NCBI GenBank assembly: GCA_004154925.1
Contig: QJNS01000113.1
Location: forward strand, 62,001-126,000
Reading direction: 5' to 3'
Length of the DNA stretch: 64,000 bases
Source: Monosporascus cannonballus
Taxonomy: Eukaryota > Ascomycota > Sordariomycetes > Xylariales
In this document: positions 36,801-49,597 of the stretch, in pieces
Layout: each line of letters starts with the position of its first letter
Numbering within the stretch: the first letter of the stretch is position 1
Position numbers and translations under genes: made by a program
The notes under the pieces: generated by a model
Told to the model about the DNA's origin: nothing
The model's input: the letters and a program-made list of their open reading frames with translations, nothing else
The model's database searches: none

Positions 36801-38871
36801 ATTTTAATTTGATTTATTAAAGCGTTTATAATTCATTACGTATTTTTTTTAAAAAGGTTAGTATTAGCTAAATATAATTACGAAATATATAATAAAAAGT
36901 TATTAATTATTATTAAAACGTTAACGGAATAGAAAAATGAATTTTAAAAATTAATTAACCTTTTTACGATTTTGATAAATTATACAAACTTTTAATATGT
37001 TATAAATATTTGTAAATTTATTAAATGGTAAATTCGATAAGTTAATATTTTATCCGCCTTTAATTTCGTATTTAAATATTACTCGGATGAGTTAATAAAC
37101 CGATCCGATATTATATTTCGTAATAAAAAATATTAAACTTAAGAGGTAAATAATTTGGTTAATTAAAATAAACTAATTATTTAAGAAACAGATATGGATT
37201 TAAAAAAGTCCTGATAACCGCAATTTATTTAAAACGAAAAAATAACAAACGACCGGTTATACCCCCCGGCAAAAAAATATTATTCGAAAAAACCTTTAAG
37301 AAATATAGGATTTAAAGGTTATTAAAGATAAAACCTTAAATATGGCGTATACTGCCGTAACCTAGAAATTACGTAATATCTCCTTAATTATATATATAGT
37401 AAAAACTTTTATAACGGAATATTTTTTCGATTTTAAAGGTTTTTTATAATTCAAAAAACGTATTTAGGTCCTTATTTAGGAATTATTCCGGACGTTATTA
37501 ATTTAACGGATATATTATTTTTATATTACCGGCTATTTAAAAAATATATTATATTAATAATATTAAGCCGTAATTATTATTAGCGGGAATAAATTTAAAA
37601 TATACGCCGTTTTTGCCGTAATTATAACGTATATAATAAATCGTACGTATAAAAAATAAAAAAAAGGTTATTACGGTTTTTAGTTTTTTTAAACCGATTT
37701 TATGTAAATTTTTCGGTAAATTTTATAATTAATTTACCGGCAAAACAAAAAGAGGATTTTCGTTTATTTATAGTATTTTATAATTATTCAACGAAAACAG
37801 TTATTTTGGAGTTAATATTTAATATAAATACAAAAATATATATATAATATCTTATTATTAATTATTAAAAATATTACGGTTTCCTTAAAAAATTAATATC
37901 CGATTAAAGAAATAATTAAATAAATAAATTTTGGATTTATTTATACGATTTAATAAATATATAATATTAACTTAATATATTTTTTTTTAAAAAAACGGAA
38001 ATACGGAAAAAATTAATTAAAAAGGTTTTATATATTTTTAGTATTTTATACGTTATATATAATATACTTAGGCCGAGTTTTTACCGGTAATATAGTTAGT
38101 TTTTAATAGCAAAATATTTTCGTTAAAAATGAATTCGTTTTTTTAATTTATAGATAAGATATGAAATTTATTAACGAAATATTAATAATTTTCTAATTAA
38201 TTTCTAAAACCAAAAAAATTATTAATTTTATTAAGAAATTACGAAAAGATATAAAATTGGTATAAATTATTATAACGTTAATATAGCCCCGGATAAAATA
38301 ATTAATTAACGTTTTTAAAAAAAGATTTACGTTTCGAAATAAAGAACTTAATATAATTAAATTTAAAAAACATAATTATCCCGTAATTATCTAAAATTTT
38401 ATTTTAAATATATCTTAAATACAACATTACCGTAATTACGTTATATAATATTATAAAATTAAACGTATTATTAAGGATATTTCCGAAATTCGACCTAAAT
38501 CTTTTAAAATTAATGATAAAGAATTTATTTTTTAGCTGAAGTTTAAATAATAATTAATTATTATTAATGTTATTAAAAAAAGAAAAAATATATAATAAAA
38601 TATATATTAAACGCCGAAAATAAACGCGTAAATTGTAATTACCAAAAAAATTACTTATAAAATGGGTAAATTACGCCGAACTAATTTAGGAATTACGTAA
38701 CAGTTTCGAAAATATAAATGTTTTTAATAATTTCGAAAAGTTATTCGGAAACGGAAATGGGATTAGCAAAAACGTAAGGGCATAAATAAGGACAAAAGGA
38801 AAAAGGTATAAATAAAGCCGCCGCCGCCTTACCGTAACTTCGTTATTCCTTAAGGGCGAGAAAGGGGGTAA
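33801..38871 (+). pseudogene. gag-pol remnant of the second-family element
   Basis: In the frame from 36189 the reverse transcriptase core reads A-F-R ... G-F-F-E-stop-L-V, then FGLNGIPAVF, RYIN, and FAYIDDIL with the catalytic YIDD at 36318-36329. This is the classic Ty3/gypsy order. The two stops in the block lie where a Trp (GLFEW) and a Gln (FQR) are expected, so both are RIP changes. Upstream is gag/protease and downstream RNase H and integrase, but the A-rich sequence is too eroded for me to place zinc finger or DDE residues with confidence. I see no antisense accessory frame like that of the chromovirus family. Confidence 0.8.
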
Positions 38872-39061
38872 TGTTATAGGCTAAAGCCTGTAGAGCAGCT
38901 CGGGCCTACGGAGCAAGCTCCTTTGCCCGAGTTTACCCATATGTATATAGGAAGCAGTTACCTTGCTAGTAGTTAACTGTTTCTCCCCTTTTCTTCTTAC
39001 CTTAAATATAAACCTTTGTTGGGCCGTGCCTCCGTTCAACCTACGTATCGTGCCCGTCACA
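38872..39061 (+). repeat. 3' LTR of the second-family element
   Basis: 190 bp, TGTTATAGGC...GCCCGTCACA. Less eroded than the 5' LTR. Followed by the ATAAC duplication. Confidence 0.9.
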
Positions 39062-39404
39062 ATAACTTAATTGCGTTTCTTAATACCAAAAATACAGAAG
39101 TCGTATTATAAACGATTGGTATTAATAAGGGTTACAAGCTAGTATTATTTAAATTATGGAAATAATAAGCGTATATAGTCTTGTTCTAATTTAAGGCGTT
39201 TTCGATTAACTTGAAGATATTTAGTTAATTAAGTGCTTTTAAGCCCTTTTAAGCCTTCCGTAGCTTAACTGGCTTAACGTCCTTAACCTAATAATAACGT
39301 TTAAGCCTATTAAGCCAGTTACGTAACTTCTTGGCGTAGGTCGGAGCTGGTTTTCTCTGGGGGCCCGACCGTCCGTAAAGGGCTAAAATCGTTAAGTTAT
39401 AATA

Positions 39405-40086
39405 CGATTTCCCTCTTTCTAAAATCTTTGTCCCTAAGAATCAAATTATTTATTTGTTAATTTCGGTAAGTAACTTTTTTTCTTTATGCTTATTATATCG
39501 GGTTATATCGAAAAATGTCGTTTTCGCAAATGTATTAACGCTTTAATTCTGTCGGAACGCATTAATTATTTTTGTTTTATTATGTTCTCGAACTTTTTTA
39601 TTTACGTTACAAATTTGAAAACAAAATGTATAAAGCTTATTATCACTCGGAAAATTATATATGTTATAGTAAGTACGAAAGCTTCTATAACCTTTTTAAT
39701 TTTTCGAATATAAATAAAATAAATTTATTATAAAAAACCTGTTTAAAATTTAAAAAAAATGTTTTGTTAAAAAGGAACTATGAAAAATTTAATAACATTT
39801 AAATATATTATTTGGTCGTTTAAACCGTTTGCGAAAACAAAAAAAGCTTTTTCGTAATCGTAATATTGAGAAATTTCGTCGGGGTATCCAAGGTACGGAA
39901 ATTATAGAGAAATTTGAACGTCTCGAAAAAGAATAGGAACAATTAGAAACTGCCGTTATAACTGCTACGTTAACGCAGGCTGCGGTCAACTGGTCCGATA
40001 TCTCGGTTATTGACTGGTCGGCTGTTAATTAAAACGTACCCGTCGTTATTAGTAAAAATTCTTTAATAGGCGTTAAGCGCCAATAA
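39405..40086 (+). pseudogene. Antisense accessory ORF of element c
   Basis: It begins near GGTTATATCG at 39,500, the position equivalent to the start in a and b. A Cys-containing N-terminal part (39,510-39,670) does not follow the zinc-cluster spacing cleanly in one frame. From about 39,830 the frame is clear: RKQKKL, then an Arg/Glu helix, then LEKE-stop-EQLE, then NWSD and DWSAVN, ending SLIGVKRQ-stop at 40,084-40,086. The final motif and the Asp-Trp repeats match copy e. RIP stops interrupt it. It shows that the C-terminal half is shared by lineages A and B. Confidence 0.65.
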
Positions 40087-41281
40087 AATTCTTAGCGGGT
40101 CTCCAGGTATTCTGGGAATCCGGGTATTCTTTTTTTTTATTTAATTAGGTACTGGGTAAATCCGTTTTATTTTCGTATATCGGGAATTTTTTTCACCTTA
40201 TATATTTATTTGTTTTTTACCTTTATATCGTTTTATACGGTATATACTTTAATTGTATTTGTTATTAATTCGAATAATACAACGTAAACAATTAAATAAA
40301 ATTTAACGTTTAGTAAAAGTTATAATTAATAATTATTTTCTGAGTTTTTTTGGCGATTTTGTATAAACCGATATACTTGAAATTAAGTTTTTTATTTAAT
40401 CGTTTTATTTAAATGTTTTTGATAATATGAAAAATATTTTCCCTTTTTCCAAAATTAATTTTTTTGGACTTTTTATAAGTATAATATTTATTTGTTTAAT
40501 TTTATACAAATTCTATTTCTGGTTTTCCTGTTTAATATAACTATCGTAATTATGTTAATATAAAAATAATTTTAATATTGATTAAACCGTTATCGTATAT
40601 GTTATTATAAATTTCTAAAATAAAGTCAAAATTTAGGTTTATTAATATTATTTTAATATTTTCTCAATAACCAATATTACAAATTAATTTTGCGATTAAT
40701 AATCTTTAACCTAATTATTTTATTCGTAATTAGTATAATAATACAAACACGTTTTTATGGTTTAATTCGTTTGTTTTATTTACTTATCCGTTTAACGTTT
40801 AAATACGGTAGATAATTTGTAATTTAGACCAATTTATATTATAAAACCTTACAAAAATTTAAATATTAATCTTAATGTTTTATTTAAAATTCTTTTTATT
40901 AAAAATCCGTATATATTAAAAATAAATTGAAAGAAAATATATAACATTTATTTGACATCTATACTTTTAGAATATATTAAAAATTTAAAGTATTCCGCAA
41001 ATTAATTGATAATTACAAAAATGTTATCAAAATATGTTTCTATAATTCAATCGTTTAATATAAGAAATTTTATAATAAAGTCGAACATAATTAAATATTA
41101 TAATCGTTTTACAATTAATAATAATTGTAATTTTTCGTATAGCTTATGTCGTCGAGCTTTTATTTTAACGTAAATATCGCATTATTATGTAATTTTTGGT
41201 ATAATTTATTATATTTTTTAAAAAACATATATACGTTAAAGCCGTTTTAAGATTTTATGGATTCCTGGATATCTATATAGC
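40087..41281 (-). pseudogene. Element c pol remnant, 3' part (chromodomain and integrase)
   Basis: Minus-strand sequence aligned with b at 12,250-13,440, from the chromodomain end through integrase. It breaks at the TAATA site where element d is inserted and resumes at 48,177. Confidence 0.8.
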
Positions 41282-41286
41282 TAATA

Positions 41287-41661
41287 TGTTACGACCCGAC
41301 AGGCTCCGGCTCCTAGAAACGGTTAGGCAGGGAGCACACGAGCCACCTTCCGGGTCACGTGACGGTGATCACTGCCAAGCCAATGATCATTAATGATGAA
41401 AGGTAATTTTAAATAATCGTAATTATTACTAACGGCGTAATTACGAATAATTAAATTAAGAAAAAGAAAAATATATACGTTTATTAATTCTCTAATTTCA
41501 ATAACTTTAATTTACAATATAATATCGTTATTTAAAATACCCTTAATATTACGAAACATAATACGTTATTATACTTATTATTTAGATTTTTACGATACTT
41601 TTATTAACATAAGCCCGTCGACTTAAGCTTTAATAATTGGTTAAACCGTATAGCCGTTATA
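41287..41661 (+). repeat. 5' LTR of element d
   Basis: 375 bp, TGTTACGACCCGACAGG...GCCGTTATA. The first 110 bases are nearly unmutated and G+C-rich, including the palindromic gtcacgtgac at about 41355. The rest is RIPed. The primer-binding side begins tgttataagttcttatttag. Confidence 0.92.
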
Positions 41662-44600
41662 TGTTATAAGTTCTTATTTAGTAATACCGTTAAATTTTGA
41701 ATAATATTTAATATTGTTAAAATATCGACCAGCATTTAGGAAACCCTTATTTAATATTTTTAGGTTCGAATTCGGAAACTGGAAAAAAAGTTCGATAATT
41801 TAGGGTTACGCCGCTTGCCCAAACCTTTTTTACCTGTATAAAGCCTAAAAAACCGGAACCTTACGATAAAAAGGGCAACCCTTAAATTTTCTTAATTTAG
41901 GTACGAATTTACTTTCGTTTTTTGGACCTTAATAATCCAGCGGATATAGTCCTAATAATAGAAATATACCTAATGGAAAATACGATTAATTAATTTGAAC
42001 CTATTATGAAAAATTTTCTAAAAGTAAGAAAACCGGATAAAAAGGATTTTACCAATAAAATCTTTTTACTTTATATTAATTTCGAAAACAAAATATGCGA
42101 TAATTTCAGTAATCCGGATAAAAAACGATTTACGGCTTAATAATTTTTGCAATTCCGATAAAAAAGACTTATATTCAAATACGCCGTAACCTTCAAAAAT
42201 CTTACGGTTAGAGCAAGATAAGGAAATAACAAAATCAAGAATTTTATCGATATATTTTATAAAAAGTTAAAAAATAATATAAAAAACGAGACTATTTAAA
42301 TCGAACGATTAATTACTCTGAACCGATATATCACAAAAATATTTAAAATAGACAATCGACAATTTGAAAAATAACAGGAGAAAAAAGGATAATATGTCTT
42401 GCGTTCGGGATATAACAAATTTAACCAAAGGAAAAAACGAAACGCACTTTTTACTTTTTACGGAACGGCGCCAGGATTTATAAAATTCGGTATTACTTAT
42501 AAACAAAATTAAAGCTAAATCAAATGTTTTAATTACGGCAAAATAGGATATAAGGCCTATAAATGCAAGAAACCTAAAAAGTTACAGCAAGATAATTGGA
42601 CCCCTATACCGGAAGAACAATTTAGGAATAACTAAGGAAACGATAATAAAACCATTAACATAATTTAAACTAAGAACGTATTAGGCCTATAACAAAAGGT
42701 CCAATAAGGACTTTTACGATAAAAGATTCGACGAAGAATGCAAAAAAACAGAAAGTTAACATAATAAGTATTACGAATACGATAAGAAGTATTATAAGGA
42801 TAATTACGCAAATACTAGAATTAAATAAAAAAAGTTTATCCCAGAATCCTTAATTAATAGGGCAGGATATACGTTATATATTGTCGACGACGAAAATATT
42901 CCGATTACGAAAAATAAAAATAGCATATTTATAAATAAATTACCCGTATATATTATAAGAGATTCGATTTTCTAAATCGTACCGGAAATAATAAGGACGA
43001 TAAGCAATAATATCGATATTTTTGAACTATAACTTTAAAAGATATCCAGTAATTAGCCGAAACAAAAAGTTGGCCTAAAAAAACAATACCCGTAAAAAAA
43101 CCTTTATTATTATTTTGGATAATATAATTACTAAATAAAAAAAAGGTTAATTTAACGTACGGTTAAAAAATATTATTAAAAAATTATTATAGATCTCCAT
43201 TTTTACTTAATATTTATTATAAATCTCCCCAAAAAAAGATATTAAAGAAAAAATACGTTAATTTATAGAAGATTTTTAAAATAATAATTAAAACGACATA
43301 TAATAAGATATAATCGTAAACATAAAAAAACAATTTACTTAATAAGGAAAGGAATTACAAAGAAATTAGAAATAATTAATACGATTTAAAGGAACGGTAC
43401 GCCGATAATAATAATAAATATAATAACTAAATACGCTAAACAAAAAAATATAAGCAAAGTTCCATAAATTCGAATAAAAATTAAAAAGAAAAAGCTACTT
43501 ATAAAAAAACCGCAAAATAACGAAACTCAAAGAAATTAAAAGGAATTCTTAAAGAAAGCTTTAAACGCAACGATAAAAAACGTTAACGACCTTATTACTT
43601 TGGATATATAAATCGAAACGTATTAATATACTATAATAATAGATAACGGAACTTTGGGCAGAAATTATATTATACCGGATACAATTAATAAATTTAAATT
43701 ATTATAGAAATATAAGTTAGAACCTTATATAACGACGAATATCGAAAATCAGGAATTCTTTTATAATAACGGAAAAATTATATGCGAAATTAATTATTTC
43801 AAATTTTTTATTAAAAGATAATATTAACTAATAAATTTCGATATCGTTTTACTTAGGAATTACGATATAATCTTAAAATTATCATAAATATGCCAATACG
43901 GAATTTTAATTAATAGCGGAACTGGCCAGGTAAAATTCGTTTTATTCCTTATTAATAAACGAAAAGAAAATTAAGATTTTAATATTCGATTAAGGATAAC
44001 GATAAATATAGGCATAAGGATACAACAAATACTTTATTATCCAAAGAAATAAAATATAAAAAAATTAAATATTATTGAAAAATACAACGTATTATTGTTA
44101 TTATTAAAGCGATATTAAGGCAATTAAATAATAATTTAAAATAACAAAAATAATAGTTTAAAAAATTAGAAAATTTAATTAATATGTTATTATAATATTA
44201 CAGATATAAATAGCTTTTTAAGAAAAAGTTCGATACGAAATTATTAAAATATAGCGAATAAAATCATAAAATAATCCTTAAAAAATTTTTCGACAAAATT
44301 TTATCCTATTTATAACTTCAGCAAAAACGAATTACGTACCTTTAAAAAATACCTAGAAAATCGGTTACGGAAAAAATGGATTTGATTTTTAAAATCACTA
44401 GCAAAATATCTTATATTTTTCGTACCTAAAAAAAACGGAAAATTACGACTTATAATTAATTACCGATAATTAAATAATATTATTATTAAAAATCGAATAT
44501 TATTACCCTTAATTACGGAAATAAAAAAACGGATTTTACGAAACCAAATAATTTATAGCATTCGATTTTAGAAATAAATATAATTTTATTAGGATTAAAA

Positions 44601-47160
44601 AAATACAAATAAAAAATAGCCTTTAAAATAAAATACGAATTATTTAAGTATTTAGTTATATTAATAAGATTTATAAACGTACCAGTAATTTTTTAACAAA
44701 TAATTAATTACATATTACGAAAATACCTCGATATTTTCGCCGTTTGCTATTTTAACGACATTTTTATTTTTTCGGAAACAAAAAAAGCATATGCAAAATA
44801 CGTTCATAAAGTTTTTTAAGCTTTATAAAAGGCAAAATTACTTATTAACGCAAAAGAAAATTAGTTCCATATATAGGAAATAAAATATCTAGAACATATT
44901 ATTATCCCAGAACATATTAGGATAAATCTTAAGAAAATCGTTATAATCACAAAATAACAAACGGCAATAACAATTAAAAAAGTACAGGCATTTTTTAGAT
45001 TCGCCAATTATTACAGGAAATTTATTCAAAACTTTAGCAAAATAACCATACTCTTAATAAATCTTACCAAGAAAAAAGAATTTAAATAAATATTAAATAT
45101 AGAAAACATATTTCGAGATATTAAAGATATAATTACTAGCGAACTAATATTAATTATATACGACCCAAACCGCCTTGTTAAATTAAAAACCGATATTTCG
45201 AATTACGTATTAAACGTAATAATCGGATAACGAAATAATTAAGGCAAACTGCACCTTATTATATTCTTTTCGTATAAGTTAGAAGGAACCGAACTTAATT
45301 ACGGCATTCCAAATAAAAAGTTTATGGCTATTATTATGGCATTTCGTTAATTTAAGCACTTTTTAAAGGGAAACTTGTACCAGGTCAAAATTTATACGGT
45401 GTCACAGTCCCAAGTGGCACCTTGTAGGTATATAGGGCAGAACAAGGCGGTCAGGGCTCGACCTGACAACGTTCCACTTTTAGTGGTGTAATGGCTAGAC
45501 TCTTGTTCTTCTGTGCCGTGACATACGAATTATTAAAATCTTACCCGATATACCACAACCAAAAAATTTATAGGACGATAATTAAAACATACGGAAAAAT
45601 TGGCAAACTTCGACTTCATTATTATTTACAAAAAAAAATTAAAAAAACGGCAAAGCAAATACTTTAAACAGGTAACCAAATTTCGAAAAAAAGAATTGGT
45701 CAGAATTAGCCATAAAATCTTTAATACTATTATAAAAGGATATTTACGCTTACGACAAATTGTAACAATTCGGGCAGTACCTTACGATATACATCAGAAA
45801 ATTTAATAACATAATAACAATCTTTTGGAAAACCAAAAAACGAACAAAATGCAAATTCCAAAAAAAATATTAAAAAATTTTAATACAAAAAATACACGAA
45901 TATCAATTTCATGGATATCCAGGGATCCATAAAACACTAAAGTAATTTTAACGCATATATTCTTTTTTTAAAATAAAATGAACGATGCAGAAAATCATAC
46001 GGTAATACGATATTTACGCCAAAGCAAAGATTCGACGATATAAGCTATACGGAAAATTACAGCTATTACTAATTACAAAGCGATCATAATATTTAGTCAT
46101 ATTTAACTTTATTACCAAACTTTTTATATCAAAAAATTCAATTACGGAAATACATTACGACAGCATTTTCGTAATCGTTAACCGATTTACGAAATTTTCC
46201 TATTTTTTACCATATCATAAGGACACAAATGCCGAACAACTAACATACATTTTTTTAAACATATTTTTAATATATCCGGATTACTAATAAAAATTATATT
46301 AAACAGGGGATCGATATTCGTATTTAAATTTTGGTAAAGCCTTATAGCATAAATCGGCCTAAATCACAAATTATTTAATATATTTAAACCATAAATAAAT
46401 AAATAAATAAAACGAATAAGTTAAATTTTGGAAAACTATTTACGCTATTATATTAATTACGACCAAAATAATTAAATTAAAGAATTACCGATCGCATAAT
46501 TAGCCTAAAATACCAGTTATTACGAAAGCATTAAAATAACATTTATAAACGCGAATTTTGGTTTTATTCCAGAAATTTATAAAAAAATACGTAATAACGG
46601 CTTAATTAATATTAAAATAATCCTTATGTTAAAACAATTACGATAATTACACCAGGAAAAAAAACAAAATCAAAATTCGTACGAAATTAAATAAGCAAAT
46701 ATTATAACCAAAAAAAGTTAAAAAAACCAATTTTTCAAAAAGAAAAAATAATTTTCCTTATTACAAAAAATATTTAAATAAAACGACCTAATAAAAAACT
46801 TAATTTTAAATATATCGGTCTATATAAAAGCGCTAAGAAAATTTCAAAAAATAATTACTAATTAGAATTTTTACCAAAAGTTAAACTTTATTAAATTTTT
46901 CATATTTTCTTATTTAAATTAGCAACAAATACAATTAAAATACATACGGCATAAGACGATATGAAAATAAAAAATAAATAAGTATACGAAGTAAAAAGAA
47001 TCCTCGATATATAAAAATAAAACAGATTTACTTAGAACCTAATTAAATAAAAAAAACACCTAAATTCCGAAAATACCTGGGAACTTACCAAAAACCTTAT
47101 TGGCGCCCAGCGCTTATTGAAAAACTTTTACCAGCAATAACGAACGTATTCTAATTAACG
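41662..47160 (+). pseudogene. Element d gag-pol polyprotein remnant (chromovirus)
   Basis: Landmarks in order. Zinc knuckle at 42525-42566: C-F-N-Y-G-K-I-G-Y-K-A-Y-K-C (two ligands RIPed). Protease active-site box I-I-D-N-G-T at about 43636-43653 (from DSG). Reverse transcriptase K-N-G-K-L-R-L at 44431-44451, and catalytic YFND at 44748-44759 (from YLDD) followed by IFIFSET. RNase H end NFDFIIIY at about 45603. Integrase zinc finger with H-E-Y-Q-F-H-G-Y-P-G from 45895 and Y-D-I-Y (from CDIC) at 46006-46017. LNRGS (from SDRGS) at about 46,299-46,313. Chromodomain 46985-47128 with EVKRILD and SENTWE. The catalytic Asp of SDRGS is now Asn and the Glu of TERVN is Lys. Frame changes occur between domains, and the S1 element interrupts the RNase H region. 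Confidence 0.92.
45400..45523 (+). mobile_element. 124-bp short LTR-like element, copy 2 (family S1)
   Basis: TGTCACAGTCCC...GCCGTGACA, 124 bp as in copy 1 (915-1038). The target duplication is TACGG (45395-45399) and TACGA (45524-45528), one RIP-type mismatch. Copy b reads through the site without a gap (about 13,815-13,840), so it is an empty-site confirmation. Nearly unmutated, so either younger than the RIP of element d or too short to be targeted. TATATAGGG and the CCAC...GTGG stem are intact. Confidence 0.9.
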
Positions 47161-47797
47161 GCCGACCAGTTATTAGCCGGGATATCGGGCTAATCGGCCG
47201 CGATATACGTTAACGTAATAGCCGTAACGGCAACTTCTAACTGTTTTTATTTTTAACATTCTTATTCCTTTAATTCGTCCAACGATTAAAACTTACGTTA
47301 TACTATAATAATACCTTTTAAATAAATTAACGCCTTTTGCTTATGCAAACAAATAAAACGAGAAAAAACTTTATTTATTTTTTCCTAATATTTGCGTTAA
47401 ACTTCGAAATAAAGCCGTTAAAATTTTAATAATCGCTTTTCGGTAAATATTTTTTTACGTTTTAAACGTTAATATTTACGACAAATATTTTATAAAAAAA
47501 ATAAGTACGCCGGTATTATCATAAAATCGATTTCGATTAACATATTCCTTATACCTTAAAACGTTTTCCACTATTTTACACCTTATGTTTTTCGAAAAAT
47601 AATAAAAGTAAAACATAACCTCGTAACCAAATTCGTTAAAGGTTTTTATAAGGTTAGCACGACGAACGGTAAAAGAACGGGAAACGCGACGAATTTTGGA
47701 AATGCGAAACGATATAACTAAGGGCAAAAAAAAAGATATTTATCAAACGAAAAAAAAAAGAAATCTTAAGGGCAAAATTTTAAGAAAAAGGAAATCA
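47097..47797 (-). pseudogene. Antisense accessory ORF of element d: Zn2Cys6-like
   Basis: A register open from 47727 down to 47476 (83 codons) contains, counted from 47727, ligands at residues 40, 43, 50, 59, 62 and 69: Tyr, Tyr, Cys, Tyr, Tyr, Tyr. That is C-x2-C-x6-C-x8-C-x2-C-x6-C with one Cys surviving. It is preceded by an Arg-rich stretch (RRVSR, VRRAN) and followed by D-N-T-G-V, as in copy a (DGTGV). The motif FSKxxRxxxVENVLR is nearly identical in a. The frame then decays towards its stop at 47097-47099, which overlaps the end of the chromodomain of pol. Function unknown; zinc-cluster protein is the best reading. Confidence 0.72.
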
Positions 47798-48171
47798 TAT
47801 TACAACCCGACAGGCTCCGGCTTTTAAAAACGGTCAGGCAGAGAGCATACGGGCCACCTCCCGGATTACGTAACGATAATCACTGCCAAGCCAGTAATTA
47901 TTAATAATTAAAAATAATCCCAAATAATTGTAATTATTAATAACGGCGTAATTACGAATAATTAAACCAAAAAAAGAAGGATATATACGTTTAGTAATTC
48001 CATAATTTAAAAAGCTTTAGCTTGCAATATACCATCGTTACCCAAGATACTCTTGGTATTACGAGACGTAATATATTACTATATTTATTGCTCAGATTCC
48101 CACGATACTCCTGCCAACATAAACCCGTCGACTTAAGGTTTAATAGTTGGTTAAACCGCATAGCCGTCACA
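47798..48171 (+). repeat. 3' LTR of element d
   Basis: 374 bp, start TATTACAACCCGACAGG (RIPed), end GCCGTCACA, then TAATA. Preceded by a purine run (taagaaaaaggaaatca) in the place of the polypurine tract. Confidence 0.92.
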
Positions 48172-48176
48172 TAATA

Positions 48177-49597
48177 TTCGTATATTTTGTACTGGATTTT
48201 TCTGGTATTTTTCTAAAATTTATATCCTATTCGTTTTTTAGTCGTCTAAAAAACCGTCGTTATACTGCTAAATTTTCTGGTACATAATAAAGGGTACTGC
48301 CCGAATTATTGCAAATTGCCTTAAGCGTAAATATTTTTCTATAATAATATCGAAAATTATATAGCTAATTTTGACTAATTTTTCCTCAAGATTTGGTCAC
48401 TTACTTAAGGCATTTGCTTTGTCATTTTCTGAACTTTTTTTATAAATAATAACGAAATCGAAGTTCGTCAATTTTTTTGCGTAACGAAATTATTATCTTA
48501 TAAGTTCCCTGGTCGTAATAAATCGAGTAAAATTTTAATAATCTATATTTACCTTAATCTAGTACAAACATCCTTTTAAAAAAATATTTATATTTTCGGA
48601 ATACATAATAATAGCTGTAAATTCCTTATCCGGAATATTATAATAAAGTTCGGCCTTTTTTAACTTGTATAAAAATATAATAAGGTATAATTTGCTTTAA
48701 TTATTTTATTATCCGATTATTATCTTTAATACGCCATCTAAAATATCGGTTTTTGACTTAATAAAGCGGTTTAAATCGTATATAATTAATACTAGTTCGC
48801 TAATAATTATATTTTTAATATTTTGAAATACTGTTTCTGTATTTGGCGTTTATTTAAACTTTTTCTTTTTTTTTCCTAAAATTATTAAGGATATAATTAT
48901 TCTGTTGAAATTTCGAATACATTTCCTGTAATAATTGGCGAATCCAAAAAATACCTATACCTCCTTAACCGTCGTTGGCGTCTACTATTCTAACATTACA
49001 GCGATTTTCTTAGGGTTTATCCTAATATATTCTGGGATAATGATATATTCAGATATTTTATTTCTTATACGTAAAACTAATTCTTTTTTACGTTAACAAG
49101 TAATTTTACATTTTATAAAATTTGAAACGTTTTATAAACGTATTTTGCATATATTAATTTTCTGTTTAAAAAAATAACCATATTATCGTAATAACAAATA
49201 ATAAAAATATTGAGGTATTTTTATAGCATATAATTTACCATCCGTTAAAATTTTACTAGTACGTTCGTAAATCCTATTAATATAACTAAATATTGAAATA
49301 ATTTGTATTTCGTTCTAAAATTTATTTTTTATTCGTCTTCTTTTTTAATCCTATTAAGATTATATTTATTTTTAAAATCAAATGTTATAAAATATTTTGT
49401 TCCGTAAAATCGATTTTTTATTTCCGTTATCAAAGGTAATAATATTCGATTTTTAAGAATAATTTCATTTAATTATTAGTAATTAATTATAAATCGCAAT
49501 TTTTCGTTTTTCTTCGGTACGAAAAATATTAAATACCTTAATTGTAATTTCGAAACTTAAATTTATCCTTTATATAACCGATCTTTTAAGTACTTTC
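48177..49597 (-). pseudogene. Element c pol remnant, middle part (integrase end to reverse transcriptase)
   Basis: It follows directly on 41,281 when element d and one TAATA are removed (gctaata joined to ttcgtatattttgtactgg, matching b at about 13,437-13,465). It covers RNase H and reverse transcriptase on the minus strand and stops at the CTTTC site (49593-49597) where element e is inserted. Confidence 0.8.

Larger units (their letters stand above)
33611..39061 (+). mobile_element. Second Ty3/gypsy family element, full length, RIP-inactivated
   Basis: Two 190-bp LTRs (33611-33800 and 38872-39061), TGTTACAGGC...GTGCCCGTCACA, with ATAAC target duplications (33606-33610 and 39062-39066). A polypurine tract gagaaagggggtaa directly precedes the 3' LTR. 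It is 5451 bp. Internal sequence and LTRs are unrelated to copies a-g. It is inserted in the 3' LTR of element c. One copy only in this window. Confidence 0.93.
33518..39404 (-). repeat. 3' LTR of element c (split by a second-family gypsy element)
   Basis: Two parts, 33518-33610 and 39067-39404, total 431 bp. The U3 side (39,210-39,310) is built from repeated ttaagcc-type units. It contains ttacgtaacttcttggcg and ends gttataata. Confidence 0.88.
41287..48171 (+). mobile_element. Chromovirus copy d, RIP-inactivated, full length, plus strand
   Basis: 6885 bp with LTRs 41287-41661 (375 bp) and 47798-48171 (374 bp), and TAATA target duplications (41282-41286 and 48172-48176). It is inserted in the integrase region of element c in the opposite orientation. 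It contains the 124-bp S1 element at 45400-45523; without this and its duplication it is 6756 bp. Lineage B. Since it reads left to right, its domains are the easiest to follow by eye. Confidence 0.95.

Noticed and set aside
39486..39713. Clear Zn2Cys6 spacing in the antisense ORF of element c
   Set aside because: Cys residues are present, but the x2, x6, x8, x2, x6 pattern does not fit in one frame. The same holds for the first half of the cluster in copy e. The claim is therefore limited to a, b and d.
46381..46420. Microsatellite of ataa units as a separate repeat
   Set aside because: It coincides with the integrase segment around the catalytic Glu (HPQT...TERVN) in element d. RIP of CAA/CAG and GAA codons explains the ataa pattern.
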